Assembly (NCBI GenBank): GCA_900103495.1 | Contig: FMWZ01000010.1 | Span: 1 to 64,000 of the forward strand | Direction: 5' to 3' | Length of the DNA: 64,000 nucleotides | DNA from: Lachnospiraceae bacterium G11 | GTDB taxonomy: Bacteria; Bacillota; Clostridia; Lachnospirales; Lachnospiraceae | In this document: piece by piece, positions 8,161 to 17,848 of the stretch | Position numbering within the stretch: the stretch's first letter is position 1 | Layout: every line of letters begins with the position of its first letter | Position numbers and translations under genes: made by a program | Notes under the pieces: model-generated | Database searches by the model: none | What the model saw: the letters and a program-made list of their open reading frames with translations, nothing else | What the model was told of the DNA's origin: nothing

Positions 8161-9345
8161 ATGCTTCCCTTGGAAAACTTCTATAAGAAAGATAAACACC
8201 TTGTAATAGGTCTCATGTCCGGAACCAGCGCCGACGGAATCGACGCTGCACTTTGCGAGATTGAAGGATATGGAACCGACACAAAGATTAAACAAGTGGA
8301 TTTTCTCTTCACCCCCTTTCCCACGGAGGTAAGAGACAAAATATTGTGGATTGCAAGCGGCAATGAGTGCAATGCAGAGGAAATCTGCAAACTTAAGGCC
8401 CTCCTTGGAATCCTGTATTCCGATGCCTGCCGTGCCCTATGCGAACACGCAGGCGTTTCTGCGTCTGAAATTGACCTGGTGGGAAATCACGGCCAGACAA
8501 TCTGGCATATTCCCAAGGAAACAGAATATCTTGGACGTAAAATCACCTCCACTCTCCAAATCGGAGAGGACGCCAATATAGCAGAAGCCATGGGCTGCCC
8601 CGTAATCGGAGACTTCAGAGTAAGAGACATGGCAGCAGGCGGACAGGGAGCTCCTCTGGTTCCCTACACAGAGTTTCTCCTCTACAGAAGTGAGACGGAG
8701 TGTGTGGCCCTGCAGAATATCGGTGGAATAGGCAATATCACCATTCTTCCCCCGGCATGCAGGTTAGGAGAAGTAACTGCTTTTGACACTGGTCCCGGAA
8801 ACATGGTTATGGATGCGCTCATTATTCACGCCACCAGAGGCAGAAAGCAGTTTGATGAAGGTGGGGAATTTGCCGCAAGAGGAAGAGTAAACGAGAAGCT
8901 TCTTAACTACATGCTCTCGGACACCTACCTTTCAAAGCCCCTCCCCAAAACCACAGGAAGGGAGCAATACGGCCCCGCATATGTGGATAAGATTCTAACT
9001 TTCGCAGAGCCCTTGGGGATGACTGACTATGATAACGTAGCCACCGCCACAAGATTTACCGCGGAAACCATTAAGATCGGTATAGAGAAATTTGCACCTG
9101 TTAAGCCCACAAAGCTTATTGTAGGCGGCGGCGGAAGCCATAACAGGATTCTTATGAAAAACATAAAAGATCTCCTTCCCGACTGCAAGGTATGTACCTG
9201 CGAGGATATGGGATTTAGCTCCGACGCCAAGGAAGCGGTAGCCTTCGCCCTTTTGGCCCATGAGGCTGCTTACGGCATGACAAATAATGTCACAAGCGTT
9301 ACAGGAGCAAAGCACCCTGTCGTAATGGGAAAGATTTCAATTTAG
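8161..9345 (+). CDS. anmK: Anhydro-N-acetylmuramic acid kinase
   Basis: 394 residues. AnmK opens the 1,6-anhydro ring of anhMurNAc and phosphorylates it with ATP to MurNAc-6-phosphate, the MurQ substrate. The N-terminal phosphate loop GLMSGTSADGIDAAL, the GNHGQT segment, FDTGPGN and VGGGGSHN are all characteristic. The gene starts 10 bases after murQ behind AAGGAT. Its presence implies that the cell handles anhydro-sugars made by lytic transglycosylases, not only lysozyme or muramidase products. Confidence 0.96.
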   Translation: MLPLENFYKKDKHLVIGLMSGTSADGIDAALCEIEGYGTDTKIKQVDFLFTPFPTEVRDKILWIASGNECNAEEICKLKALLGILYSDACRALCEHAGVSASEIDLVGNHGQTIWHIPKETEYLGRKITSTLQIGEDANIAEAMGCPVIGDFRVRDMAAGGQGAPLVPYTEFLLYRSETECVALQNIGGIGNITILPPACRLGEVTAFDTGPGNMVMDALIIHATRGRKQFDEGGEFAARGRVNEKLLNYMLSDTYLSKPLPKTTGREQYGPAYVDKILTFAEPLGMTDYDNVATATRFTAETIKIGIEKFAPVKPTKLIVGGGGSHNRILMKNIKDLLPDCKVCTCEDMGFSSDAKEAVAFALLAHEAAYGMTNNVTSVTGAKHPVVMGKISI

Positions 9346-9358
9346 AAAAGGCAAGGAA

Positions 9359-10885
9359 ATGGATTTAAAAGCTAAAATCGGGCAGAGAATTATGTCAGGT
9401 TTCCCCGGACCTGAAATGAACGAAGAGTTTATTAACCTGGTAAAAGAATACAAGGTCTCAAACGTCATTCTTTTCAAGCACAATATCGTCAATAAGAAGC
9501 AGCTTAAAAAGCTTTGTGCAGATATCCAGACTCTGGTTAAGTCTGAGACAGGACATCCCGCACTTATTGGCATCGACCAGGAGGGCGGCGTTATAACAAG
9601 ACTTCCATCCGACTGCGTCAACGTGCCCGGAGCCATGGCAATAGCCGCAACAGGGGATCCCGGCTATGCAACTAAGGCAGCGGAGATTACAGGAAGAGAA
9701 TTAAGAGCTCTTGGAATTCAGATTGACTATGCCCCTGTAGCTGATGTAAACAACAATCCTCTTAACCCCATAATAGGTTCAAGAAGCTTTGGAGATACTC
9801 CTGAGCAGGTATCAAGATATTGTCTTGCCACCTTAAAGGGCTTCAACAACACAGGAATAATCGCCACCGCCAAGCACTTCCCGGGCCACGGTGACACAGC
9901 AAACGATTCCCACGTAAGCCTTCCCATGATTGATAAGTCTTTGGATGAGCTTTATGAGATGGAGCTGGTTCCCTTCAAAGCCCTTATAGAAGATAACATT
10001 CCTTCAATCATGACGACTCACATTCTTTTTCCTCAGATTGAAAAAGAAAAAATCCCTGCAACCATGTCCCGCCGCATAATCACCGGCCTTCTTAAGGAAG
10101 AATTGGGATTCAAGGGCCTTATCACCAGCGACTGCATGGAGATGGGTGCCATTGCGGAATACTATGGAACCGCCAAGGGTGTTGCCGCTGCCATGGCAGC
10201 AGGCGTAGATATGGTTATGATAAGCCACACCGTATCCAAGGCCGTTGAAGCCATTAAAGAAGTGGAAAAAGCTGTCGCTGACAGCAGAATCTCCATGAAT
10301 GAAATGGACGAGTCTGTTGATAAGATTCTCATGTATAAGAAGCAGTACTGCTTAGATCCCAAGGGAGAAGCAGGAACCAAGGAGGCTTTTGAAGCATCCG
10401 AAGAAATCAGAAATAAGACAATCACCCTCGTTTCAGGCAAGATTCCTCCTCTGGGAGACAAGCCTGTATTTGTAGGCTGTGCAGATTACCGCTCCGGAAT
10501 GGTTTCAAACGTAGAGATCAACGATACCACTTCCGCAGGCTTTATGGCAGGCAGAATTGGCGGAGATTCCTATGTAACCACCAAGGACCCCACCGACGAA
10601 GAGATTGCAAAGGTAGCAGATTACGTTAAAGGCCATACAAGTATAATCGTTAATACATATAACGGACACCTCTATGACGGCCAGATGAAACTTGTCAAAG
10701 CCATGAGCGATATGAACATTCCCATGATTCTTATTGCTCTCAGAAACCCTTATGACTTAAAAGACTTGCCTTCTCATGTGGCAGGTATCGCAGCTTGGGA
10801 TTATTCCAACGAAACCCTTGCAGCCCTTGTTCCTTTTGTTACAGGCAAGGTAACACCTACCGGCAAGATGCCTATTAAACTGTAA
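9359..10885 (+). CDS. nagZ: Beta-N-acetylglucosaminidase, GH3 family (NagZ-like), cytoplasmic
   Basis: 508 residues: GH3 TIM-barrel domain (about 1-340) with the NagZ motif KHFPGHGDTANDSH near residue 172, catalytic nucleophile Asp258 in TSDCMEMGA, and a C-terminal alpha/beta domain (about 360-508) as in Firmicute two-domain NagZ proteins. Unlike Bacillus NagZ it has no signal peptide (starts MDLKAKIGQRIMSG), so it should work in the cytoplasm on imported GlcNAc-MurNAc or GlcNAc-anhMurNAc. This supports the idea that the upstream ABC system carries disaccharides. It starts 13 bases after anmK (CAAGGAA site). Confidence 0.93.
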   Translation: MDLKAKIGQRIMSGFPGPEMNEEFINLVKEYKVSNVILFKHNIVNKKQLKKLCADIQTLVKSETGHPALIGIDQEGGVITRLPSDCVNVPGAMAIAATGDPGYATKAAEITGRELRALGIQIDYAPVADVNNNPLNPIIGSRSFGDTPEQVSRYCLATLKGFNNTGIIATAKHFPGHGDTANDSHVSLPMIDKSLDELYEMELVPFKALIEDNIPSIMTTHILFPQIEKEKIPATMSRRIITGLLKEELGFKGLITSDCMEMGAIAEYYGTAKGVAAAMAAGVDMVMISHTVSKAVEAIKEVEKAVADSRISMNEMDESVDKILMYKKQYCLDPKGEAGTKEAFEASEEIRNKTITLVSGKIPPLGDKPVFVGCADYRSGMVSNVEINDTTSAGFMAGRIGGDSYVTTKDPTDEEIAKVADYVKGHTSIIVNTYNGHLYDGQMKLVKAMSDMNIPMILIALRNPYDLKDLPSHVAGIAAWDYSNETLAALVPFVTGKVTPTGKMPIKL

Positions 10886-10942
10886 AAGGCAATATAAGAC
10901 AAAATAAGCCAAGAATAGCAATTGTTAAAGCCATATTCCGAT

Positions 10943-10976
10943 GATAACCTTAGGATAAGTGTAAAAGGGGGTTATC
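10943..10976 (+). promoter_or_regulatory. Inverted repeat flanking the ribosome site of the GH8 fusion gene
   Basis: GATAACC (10943-10949) pairs with GGTTATC (10970-10976), which ends at the base before the ATG. The GGGGG ribosome site lies at the foot of the 3' arm, so the hairpin could mask translation starts. A 7-bp stem with a 20-base loop may also be chance. Confidence 0.3.
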
Positions 10977-13043
10977 ATGCGAAAAAGAATTACGGCTTTA
11001 ATAATTGCTATTTGTGTTTTAGGGAATTTGATAACAGGATGCGGAGGCGAAACAGGAAATGTTGAAGCGCCTGTAGAATCGGCCAAAGAGGTATTGGAAG
11101 CGCCTACACCCGAACCAACGGATGAAGTACCTGTTGAGCTATCGAAGGAAGAGCAGATTCATCAGAACATGCTTGACTTTTATGACATGTGGAAGACCGG
11201 TTATATCTTTAAAGATGAGTATGTTACAGACCAGGATCAGTATTACGTAAGGTACTCAAGAGAAGAATACAAAGGCACTCAGTTTTCCGTTCCTGTAACA
11301 GTGTCTGAGGCCCATGGCTATGGAATGCTTATCCTTGCCAATATGTCTGATTATGATACTGAGGCCCATGACCTGTTCGATGGAATGGTCAGATATTACA
11401 ACGCCCACAGAAGCTCCATCGGACCACACCTTATGAGCTGGATGCAGGCAGATAACGGAGCGGCACTTATTGACGGTGCCGACGACGGTGAAATGGAAGA
11501 CGGCGAAGGAGACTCTGCCACAGACGGAGATATGGATGTGGCTTATGCGCTTCTTTTAGCGGACAAAATCTGGGGTAGTGGCGGAGAATTCGACTATAAA
11601 GCCATGGCCATTGATATGATAAATGACATCATGGAATATGATGTTAATCACGATACCTGGATGACGAACCTTGGTGACTGGTCTTATGACGCCGAGCCCG
11701 GAAGCAAGTATTATGCTGCAACAAGGCCCTCTGATTTCATCATGACTCATATGCCGGCATTCTACACCGCTACAGGTGATGAACGTTGGATGAAAGTCTA
11801 CGATTCTACCTACGAGGTTATTGAGCAGTTTATCGATGAATATGGCACAGGGCTTCTACCGGATTTCATGGTACTTGACGAGAATGGGAAATACGTAGCG
11901 GCTGACGCTTTTTTCCTGGAAGACTCTACGGATGGGCAGTATGCATACAACAGTTGCAGAACTCCCTGGAGAATAGGTCTGGATTATGTGCTTACAGGGA
12001 ATGAACATTCCAAGCACTTTATAGATACGTTAAATTCCACCATGATGGATATTTGCCTTGGAAACCCCAATGCTATTGTGGCGGGATACACTATTGATGG
12101 TGAAAAGAAAAGCAGCGAGGAGGAACTCTGCTTCACAGCGCCTTTCCTTGTTATCGCTGACATCGGAACCACAGAAGAGTGGGAAACAAAACTTCGTAAG
12201 AAGGTAGTCAAGCGCCCCAGGGGCGGATATTACGGCGACTCCATCAAGATGATTTGCCTTATTATTGATGCGGATTCATATAAGGTTCCGTATACTTACC
12301 CGTCAAGAGAAGTGAGCTTTGAAGGTGAGAATATCAATTCAGAGACTCTTCTTGGACCAATGACCAAAGACGATTTAGTGGCAAGCTATACTACACTAAA
12401 AAATCAATTGGTATATTCAGTTGGAACGATACATGATAAGCACCTTGTTAAAGCCAATCACTATTCCTTGTCAGATTTACAAAACCTGGTTAGCAATCTA
12501 AACCCGGATTATATATTTATAGAATCAAGACCCGAGGCAAAGCAAAATGCGGACGCAATAGATGGCCCATTGGAAATGATATTTCTTTATTGTTTTGCCG
12601 AAGAAAACAACATACCCGTAAGGTTTATTGATTCCTGGGAAATATCGGACGATGAGACTCCAACTTCAACAGACGACTTAAGAGATAATGAGATTTTCAA
12701 ATTGATAAACCGGAATCTGACAGAAATTGATGAGAACAAAACGATAGTAATCTTTTATGGGACTAATCACTTTTATTTTCAGAAGCCAAGGTATGAGAAA
12801 GCCGGGTGGATTGAAAACAACATAGATAATGCAAAGCAGTTATTTGAGAATGAAGGAGAAACCTTTACTTATCCGGGATCGATGAAAAGCGAGGTATTAA
12901 AGTCGATAGAGTATTACACGGAAGATCTTCCTGAAGAAATAGAGGAAAAAGTTGGCGATAGAGAGATAAGAGAAGAGTATTTAACTGCAGCATCACAAAA
13001 AGTTGAGGCTTTGCAAGGGTATTTGGATTTGATAGAGGGTTAA
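10977..13043 (+). CDS. Lipoprotein: GH8 glycosidase fused to a possible TIKI/TraB-like domain
   Basis: 688 residues. Lipobox LITGC with Cys22; Pro/Glu linker to about 60; GH8 (alpha/alpha)6 barrel about 62-440. GH8 hallmarks: Glu111 in SEAHGYGM (predicted proton donor) and residues 181-199, which match the GH8 signature A-[ST]-D-[AG]-D-x2-[IM]... except Val for the usual Ile/Met (ATDGDMDVAYA...W). An acidic insert DGEMEDGEGDS precedes it. GH8 enzymes cleave beta-1,4-glucan, chitosan, xylan or lichenan. The C-terminal 230 residues are a second domain with GTIHDKH (483-489), an ESRPE segment (516-520) and a late FYGTNH (593-598), resembling the GxxH plus Glu/Arg pattern of TIKI/TraB/EreA-like proteins. 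That assignment is tentative. The base composition shifts toward AT in the second half, which fits a late fusion. Confidence 0.8.
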   Translation: MRKRITALIIAICVLGNLITGCGGETGNVEAPVESAKEVLEAPTPEPTDEVPVELSKEEQIHQNMLDFYDMWKTGYIFKDEYVTDQDQYYVRYSREEYKGTQFSVPVTVSEAHGYGMLILANMSDYDTEAHDLFDGMVRYYNAHRSSIGPHLMSWMQADNGAALIDGADDGEMEDGEGDSATDGDMDVAYALLLADKIWGSGGEFDYKAMAIDMINDIMEYDVNHDTWMTNLGDWSYDAEPGSKYYAATRPSDFIMTHMPAFYTATGDERWMKVYDSTYEVIEQFIDEYGTGLLPDFMVLDENGKYVAADAFFLEDSTDGQYAYNSCRTPWRIGLDYVLTGNEHSKHFIDTLNSTMMDICLGNPNAIVAGYTIDGEKKSSEEELCFTAPFLVIADIGTTEEWETKLRKKVVKRPRGGYYGDSIKMICLIIDADSYKVPYTYPSREVSFEGENINSETLLGPMTKDDLVASYTTLKNQLVYSVGTIHDKHLVKANHYSLSDLQNLVSNLNPDYIFIESRPEAKQNADAIDGPLEMIFLYCFAEENNIPVRFIDSWEISDDETPTSTDDLRDNEIFKLINRNLTEIDENKTIVIFYGTNHFYFQKPRYEKAGWIENNIDNAKQLFENEGETFTYPGSMKSEVLKSIEYYTEDLPEEIEEKVGDREIREEYLTAASQKVEALQGYLDLIEG

Positions 13044-13056
13044 AAATGTGAAGAAG

Positions 13057-13074
13057 GGAATCATATAGGATTCC
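13057..13074 (+). terminator. Weak hairpin after the GH8 fusion gene
   Basis: GGAATC/GATTCC stem with a 6-base loop and no T run. A TATAAT at 13094-13099 just downstream may be the -10 box for the following ABC genes, though no good -35 is seen. Confidence 0.3.
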
Positions 13075-13130
13075 GAATTAAAATAGTGTAGAATATAATT
13101 TATAAATTTTGTAAGAGGGAGAGTGTAAAA

Positions 13131-15040
13131 ATGGAGGGGGAAAAGAAGAAATATACCCTTTGGGATAATCTATGCTACAGTTTCGCCTGTTTTAAGAAGT
13201 GGCATCCGATTACCCCGGTATTTGGAATCCTGACGGCAGCAGGTCAGTGTGCATCTTTGTACATTTGGCTATACGCTGTAAAGTGGATTATTGATGTGGT
13301 TGAGAAATCCGAGAACCCGGCAGCAGAAGTAAACAGGGTTCTTATGTGGATTGTCATTTTTTCTACAGTTGAACTGATTCTTTTAGTTATTTCTACAAAG
13401 AGCCAGAAAGCTTCGGCATGGCGTCAAACCGACACCAGATATAGCCTGATGCTTATATGGCTTCTGAAAGTCTGGACAATTCCTTACGCAGAAATAGAGA
13501 AACCTGAGACAGAATACCTGGTAGCCAGATCTCGTGTAGCAGTCAGAAATGACGTACAGGGAATTCCCGGGTTATATTACTATGTCAACAGAGGTCTTGC
13601 CGATATCTTAAATCTGTTATTGGTATTGTTCTTGTGGCCTTTTTAAATCCTATTATTTCAATCATTATTATTGCCGTGTTTGTGGTAAAAATCCGTCTTG
13701 ATAGGGAGGTGACAGAGTACGAGAAAACTCTGTTATGGGAAGGAACGGCAAAAGAACGTAATGAGTATGAGATTATAATTCAGCAGTTATCCAATTATGG
13801 CTACGGAAAAGATATCCGTCTGTACAGGCTGCAATCTCCTATGCTCGAAAGACTCGGGGTGCTCAGAAAACACGTTTTTAACAAAAACTGTGAATTCCAA
13901 AACAAATGGATGAAATTCCTTTTGGTAGGAAACGTAATGGAGCTTGTTGAAGAAGTGCTAACTTACGGATGGCTTATTTACCTGGTTTATATCCATAGAA
14001 TTACCATCGGCGATTTCACACTGTATCTGGGAAGTATTCACAGTGCAATTTCATCTCTTTCAATTCTTTCCGAAAAGGTAGCCGGTTTCATTCGCTGCAA
14101 CGCTGAAATCAAAGTATACAGAGAATTTATGGCAGATGATATCTCTAATCCTTATGATGAGGCTGAACCGAAACATACACTTGAGTATGATTACAAAAAC
14201 TATCTGGAAACCATGCATAAAGTGGGTCAGCTTAAGGAATGGGATGTAAATGCAAAATATGAAATCAAGTTTGAAAATGTCTCTTATATGTATTCAGGTG
14301 CGGACAGATATGCCCTTAGGAATCTAAATATCACAATGAATCCCGGAGAGAAACTGGCGATAGTCGGACTTAATGGTGCGGGAAAGAGCACATTTGTAAA
14401 ACTTCTTTGCAGATTATATGAGCCAACGGAAGGAAGAATCCTTCTCAATGGAAAAGACATAAAAGAATATGATATCGATGAGTATCGCAAGTTAATTGCT
14501 CCCGTTTTCCAGGATGAGGAAACTTATGCTTATTCACTGGCTCAGAATGTATCTTTGAAAACAAAAGAAAAGACTGATTATAAGAAGGCAGAAGATAAAA
14601 TCAGAGAGGCCGATCTTGGGGATAAGCTTGATGAGCTGCCTAATGGCATTAATACGCCACTGTATAAATATCTCAGCAGCGATGGAATAGACTTGTCCGG
14701 AGGACAGAAAGCGAAACTGATGCTTGCCAGAGCACTTTATAAAAACGCTCCCGTAATCATACTTGATGAGCCCACAGCTGCCTTGGATGCTCTTGCTGAG
14801 GAAAAATCATATTTGAACTTCAACAGAATGGCAGCAGGAAGAACAACGGTCTATATTTCACACAGACTCTCTTCTACAAGATTCTGTGATAAGGTTGCCA
14901 TGTTTGATAACGGAAGCCTTATTGAGTACGGAACCCATGAGGAACTTTTGGAAAAGAAGGGTAAATACTCCGAAATCTTTGAGGTTCAGGCCCAGTATTA
15001 TAAAGAACATAAAGAAGAGGAGGGTATGAAAAATGAGTAG
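13131..15040 (+). pseudogene. ABC exporter subunit (TMD-NBD) broken by a frameshift
   Basis: Codons 13131-13610 encode the N-terminal membrane helices (to ...GLADIL); the reading then continues one frame back as KSVIGIVLVAFLNP and runs to 15040. One missing A in the AAA at 13610-13612 accounts for the shift. The restored product is about 636 residues: membrane domain to about 370, then an ATPase domain with GLNGAGKST (Walker A), LSGGQ signature, VIILDEPTAALD (Walker B) and the switch His in YISHRLS. It pairs with 15033-16808, whose start overlaps its end. If the shift is real, only a 171-residue fragment and possibly a GTG-started (13634) 468-residue part are made. A sequencing error, or slippage at CTTAAAT, are alternatives. 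Confidence 0.75.
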
Positions 15041-16808
15041 TTCCAAAATTAAAACATTTCTCTTCTTTATGAAGGACGCATCAAAAGAGAAACCGCTTTA
15101 CCCTGTGCTTTTTATCTTACAAACATTGATAACGGGTCTGTTTCCTTTTGTGAACCTGTATCTTACTAAATACTTGCTGGAAGCTTTTACGGAAAATGCG
15201 GGAATAAAGAAGCTTGCACTGCTGGGAACATTGCTGGTTGTTTTCAATTTCCTGTTTAAGGGATTGATGATTGTTTTGGAGAGAAACATAGCAAAGATAT
15301 CTATGTACCTCTCAGACTATTATAATGTCCGCTTATCACAAAAAGCAGCATTGGTTCCCTACAGCTATGCTGAAGATCCAGAAATGATAGAAAAGGCCAG
15401 AAAAGCAAGAGGTGCTTTCTTCATTTATGCAGGAGGAATAGAAGGTTTGATGAATAACATCTCACCTATTTTCTCCGGAATAATCACGGTGACCGGTGTT
15501 GTGACTATTGTAGCAATCAATGCACCAATACTTCTTCTGGTAGCCATTTTGGCAGTTATCGGAAGTGCCATTACCGTGTGGCAGACAAACAGAGTTAAGA
15601 AAATCGAAGTCGAAGAATATCCCAAGATGGACCGAGCCATGGAATATGTTTTCCAGGTGCTTAGGAAGAATGGAATTGCTAAGAGTGTTCGACTTTATGA
15701 TGCATCGGAAATGCTTGCTACGGAAGTCAGTGAAGCCACCACAAGCTTTTCAAAGGTTTTTAGACGAGTAGGAAATATAACTGCCAACTGGAACTGTGTG
15801 GGAAGCTTCGTAAATTTCCTTAAGAACCTGGCTATTTATGGATACCTGGCATATAAGCTTCTGACAGGAATGATTACAATAGGTGATTTCTCGCTTTTGG
15901 CTGGTTCAGCCAATACTCTGAAAGACAGCTTGCAGGATATCATTACGAAGATTCAGGAGCTTGGAAAAGAGCTTAGCTTCTTAGGCGAAGCCGCAGAATA
16001 CCTTTCCATGGAAGAAGTAAGCCACTTGGGTTCTAAAGAATTAAAGAATGACACCATACCCGAGATTGAGTTTAAGAATGTGTCATTCAAGTATCCCGGA
16101 ACGGAGAATTATGTTCTTAAGGATATCAATATAAAGATACATCCCGGCGAACACCTTTCAATTGTAGGTTTAAATGGTGCCGGTAAAACGACCTTTATTA
16201 AGCTTTTGTGCCGATTCTATGATGTAACAGAAGGCAGAATTCTTCTTAATGGAACAGACATCAGAGAATACAAACATGAGGATTATATGAAAGAACTGGA
16301 AGTAGTATTCCAGGATTTCAAAATGTTCTCACAGACGATTCGCGGAAATATCGTAAATGGAGACTGGGAGAATCCGAATAAGGAATTAGACAACATCATT
16401 AAGATGAGCGACCTTAAATCTCTTGTGGATAAGTTACCAAAGGGCGTCGATACAATGATGGATAAGCAGCTTGATAAAGAAGGTTTCGAACCATCCGGAG
16501 GAGAACTTCAGAAGCTTGCCATAGCAAGAGCCCTTTACAGAGATGCGCCGGTTGTTATCCTTGATGAGCCTACGGCTGCACTGGACCCCATAGCTGAATA
16601 TGAGGTTTACAGAAAGTTTAATGAATTGGTAGGAGGAAAGAGCGCTATCTATATTTCCCACAGACTTTCATCCTGTCAATTCTGCGACAAGATTGCCGTA
16701 TTTGCCGATAAAACCATTAAGGAATACGGAACTCATGCGGAGCTGGTACACAAGGAAGACGGTATTTATTCCAGAATGTTTGCGGCCCAGGCAAAGTATT
16801 ACGCTTAA
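15033..16808 (+). CDS. ABC exporter subunit, TMD-NBD half-transporter
   Basis: 591 residues: six-helix exporter domain (about 1-320) and ATPase domain (about 340-591). Walker A GLNGAGKTT, signature PSGGE (Ser-Gly-Gly kept, first residue Pro instead of Leu), Walker B VVILDEPTAALD, and ISHRLSS. The ATG overlaps the last codons of the preceding subunit (ATGAGTAG), so the two were built as a heterodimer. Substrate unknown; the pair resembles multidrug, lipid or peptide exporters of Clostridia. With the partner frameshifted, activity would need homodimerisation or frame restoration. Confidence 0.88.
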   Translation: MSSSKIKTFLFFMKDASKEKPLYPVLFILQTLITGLFPFVNLYLTKYLLEAFTENAGIKKLALLGTLLVVFNFLFKGLMIVLERNIAKISMYLSDYYNVRLSQKAALVPYSYAEDPEMIEKARKARGAFFIYAGGIEGLMNNISPIFSGIITVTGVVTIVAINAPILLLVAILAVIGSAITVWQTNRVKKIEVEEYPKMDRAMEYVFQVLRKNGIAKSVRLYDASEMLATEVSEATTSFSKVFRRVGNITANWNCVGSFVNFLKNLAIYGYLAYKLLTGMITIGDFSLLAGSANTLKDSLQDIITKIQELGKELSFLGEAAEYLSMEEVSHLGSKELKNDTIPEIEFKNVSFKYPGTENYVLKDINIKIHPGEHLSIVGLNGAGKTTFIKLLCRFYDVTEGRILLNGTDIREYKHEDYMKELEVVFQDFKMFSQTIRGNIVNGDWENPNKELDNIIKMSDLKSLVDKLPKGVDTMMDKQLDKEGFEPSGGELQKLAIARALYRDAPVVILDEPTAALDPIAEYEVYRKFNELVGGKSAIYISHRLSSCQFCDKIAVFADKTIKEYGTHAELVHKEDGIYSRMFAAQAKYYA

Positions 16809-16834
16809 ATCTAAAACTTTTATAAACAATCGCC

Positions 16835-16862
16835 AAAGCCATCGCTTAAAGCGATGGCTTTT
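16835..16862 (+). terminator. Intrinsic terminator
   Basis: AAAGCCATCGC, loop TTAA, then GCGATGGCTTTT; stem of 10 to 11 bp right after the exporter pair. Confidence 0.8.
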
Positions 16863-16910
16863 GACATTTACACGATATCGTGATATTGTTAAACCGCGAG
16901 GTTAAGTCAA

Positions 16911-17453
16911 ATGGAAGAATACTATACAGTTTCACAATATGCACGTGAAATGGGAAAGGATCCCGGAAACATCAGAAGGATGCTTATAAGCGGGAAGCTA
17001 AAAGGAGAAAAACTTGGTAATCAGTGGATAATACCTAAGAACACCGTTTACCCTGAAGATGCGCGTGTTAAATCAGGAAAATATCATAATTCGCGGAAGA
17101 AGGCGGATGTGAGAAAGAACAACCCTGAGCTTATGAATACTCTCAATAAAATATGCGAAAAGATGAAGAAGATATATGGATCCTCTCTTGAGCAAATAAT
17201 TCTATATGGTTCCTATGCAAGGGGAGAGGAAACCAGTGAGTCTGATGTGGATATTGCGGTTATTCTTAAGCAAGCTCCCGAGGAAGAAAACCATGATTCA
17301 ATGACAGATATGTTGGTTGATTATGAGCTGGATTTAGGAATAACAATTTCCGCTGTAACACTGGATTCTGTCAGCTATAGTCAGTGGATGAGGATATTAC
17401 CCTTCTATATGAACATCGCAAAGGAGGGCATAGTATTGTGGAAAGCAGCGTAG
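16911..17453 (+). CDS. HTH-nucleotidyltransferase fusion (MNT-type antitoxin)
   Basis: 180 residues. The N-terminal 45 residues look like an excisionase/MerR-like helix-turn-helix (YTVSQYAREMGKDPGNIRRM...GNQWIIPK). Residues 75-180 form a minimal nucleotidyltransferase (MNT) domain with GSYARGE (100-106) and SDVD (111-114), the metal and nucleotide site. In known MNT/HEPN pairs the MNT protein neutralises the HEPN RNase, in some cases by adenylylating it. The fused HTH may let the antitoxin repress its own promoter. It overlaps the HEPN gene by 16 bases, which gives coupled translation. Confidence 0.82.
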   Translation: MEEYYTVSQYAREMGKDPGNIRRMLISGKLKGEKLGNQWIIPKNTVYPEDARVKSGKYHNSRKKADVRKNNPELMNTLNKICEKMKKIYGSSLEQIILYGSYARGEETSESDVDIAVILKQAPEEENHDSMTDMLVDYELDLGITISAVTLDSVSYSQWMRILPFYMNIAKEGIVLWKAA

Positions 17454-17848
17454 AGGCGTTATCCAAGTTCAGATATGATATGGGAATAGAAGCATTGGAA
17501 GACGCAAGAATCATGTATCAAAACGGAAGATACAAAAATGCATTGAACAGAGCCTACTATTCTATATTTCACATGATGCGAGCTGTTAATGCATTAGACA
17601 AATATGATAGTAGTAAACATAGCGGTGTTATTGCATTTTTTAATCAAAACTATGTAAGAACAGGAATATTTCAAAAAGAATTGTCAAAGATAATCAAGTT
17701 GGCATCAGAAAACAGAGAAAAGGCGGATTATCTTGATTTCTTTGTCGCATCAAAGGAAGAAGCAGAAAGGCAGATAGGTAGAGCAGAGTCTTTCAAGAGA
17801 GAGATAGAAAGATTTTTAAATGAGAAAGGAATCCATCCGTATACATGA
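17438..17848 (+). CDS. HEPN domain protein (probable toxin partner)
   Basis: 136 residues from GTG 17438, chosen because AAGGAGGG lies 9 bases upstream; an ATG at 17384 in the same frame has no ribosome site and would overlap the MNT gene much more. The all-helical HEPN core is seen in NRAYYSIFHMMRAV and the following KHSGVIAFFNQNYV region. The textbook RNase motif R-x4-6-H is not obvious except RAYYSIFH (R-x6-H), so catalytic status is uncertain. Context with the MNT gene points to a type II or VII toxin-antitoxin unit. Confidence 0.8.
   Translation: MESSVEALSKFRYDMGIEALEDARIMYQNGRYKNALNRAYYSIFHMMRAVNALDKYDSSKHSGVIAFFNQNYVRTGIFQKELSKIIKLASENREKADYLDFFVASKEEAERQIGRAESFKREIERFLNEKGIHPYT

Noticed and set aside
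10943-10976. Regulatory hairpin treated as a firm riboregulator
   Set aside because: Only 7 bp with a 20-base loop; kept as a low-confidence site only.
13634-15040. Independent soluble ABC ATPase gene starting at GTG 13634
   Set aside because: There is no ribosome site at that GTG; the frame joins smoothly to the upstream membrane domain after a one-base correction.
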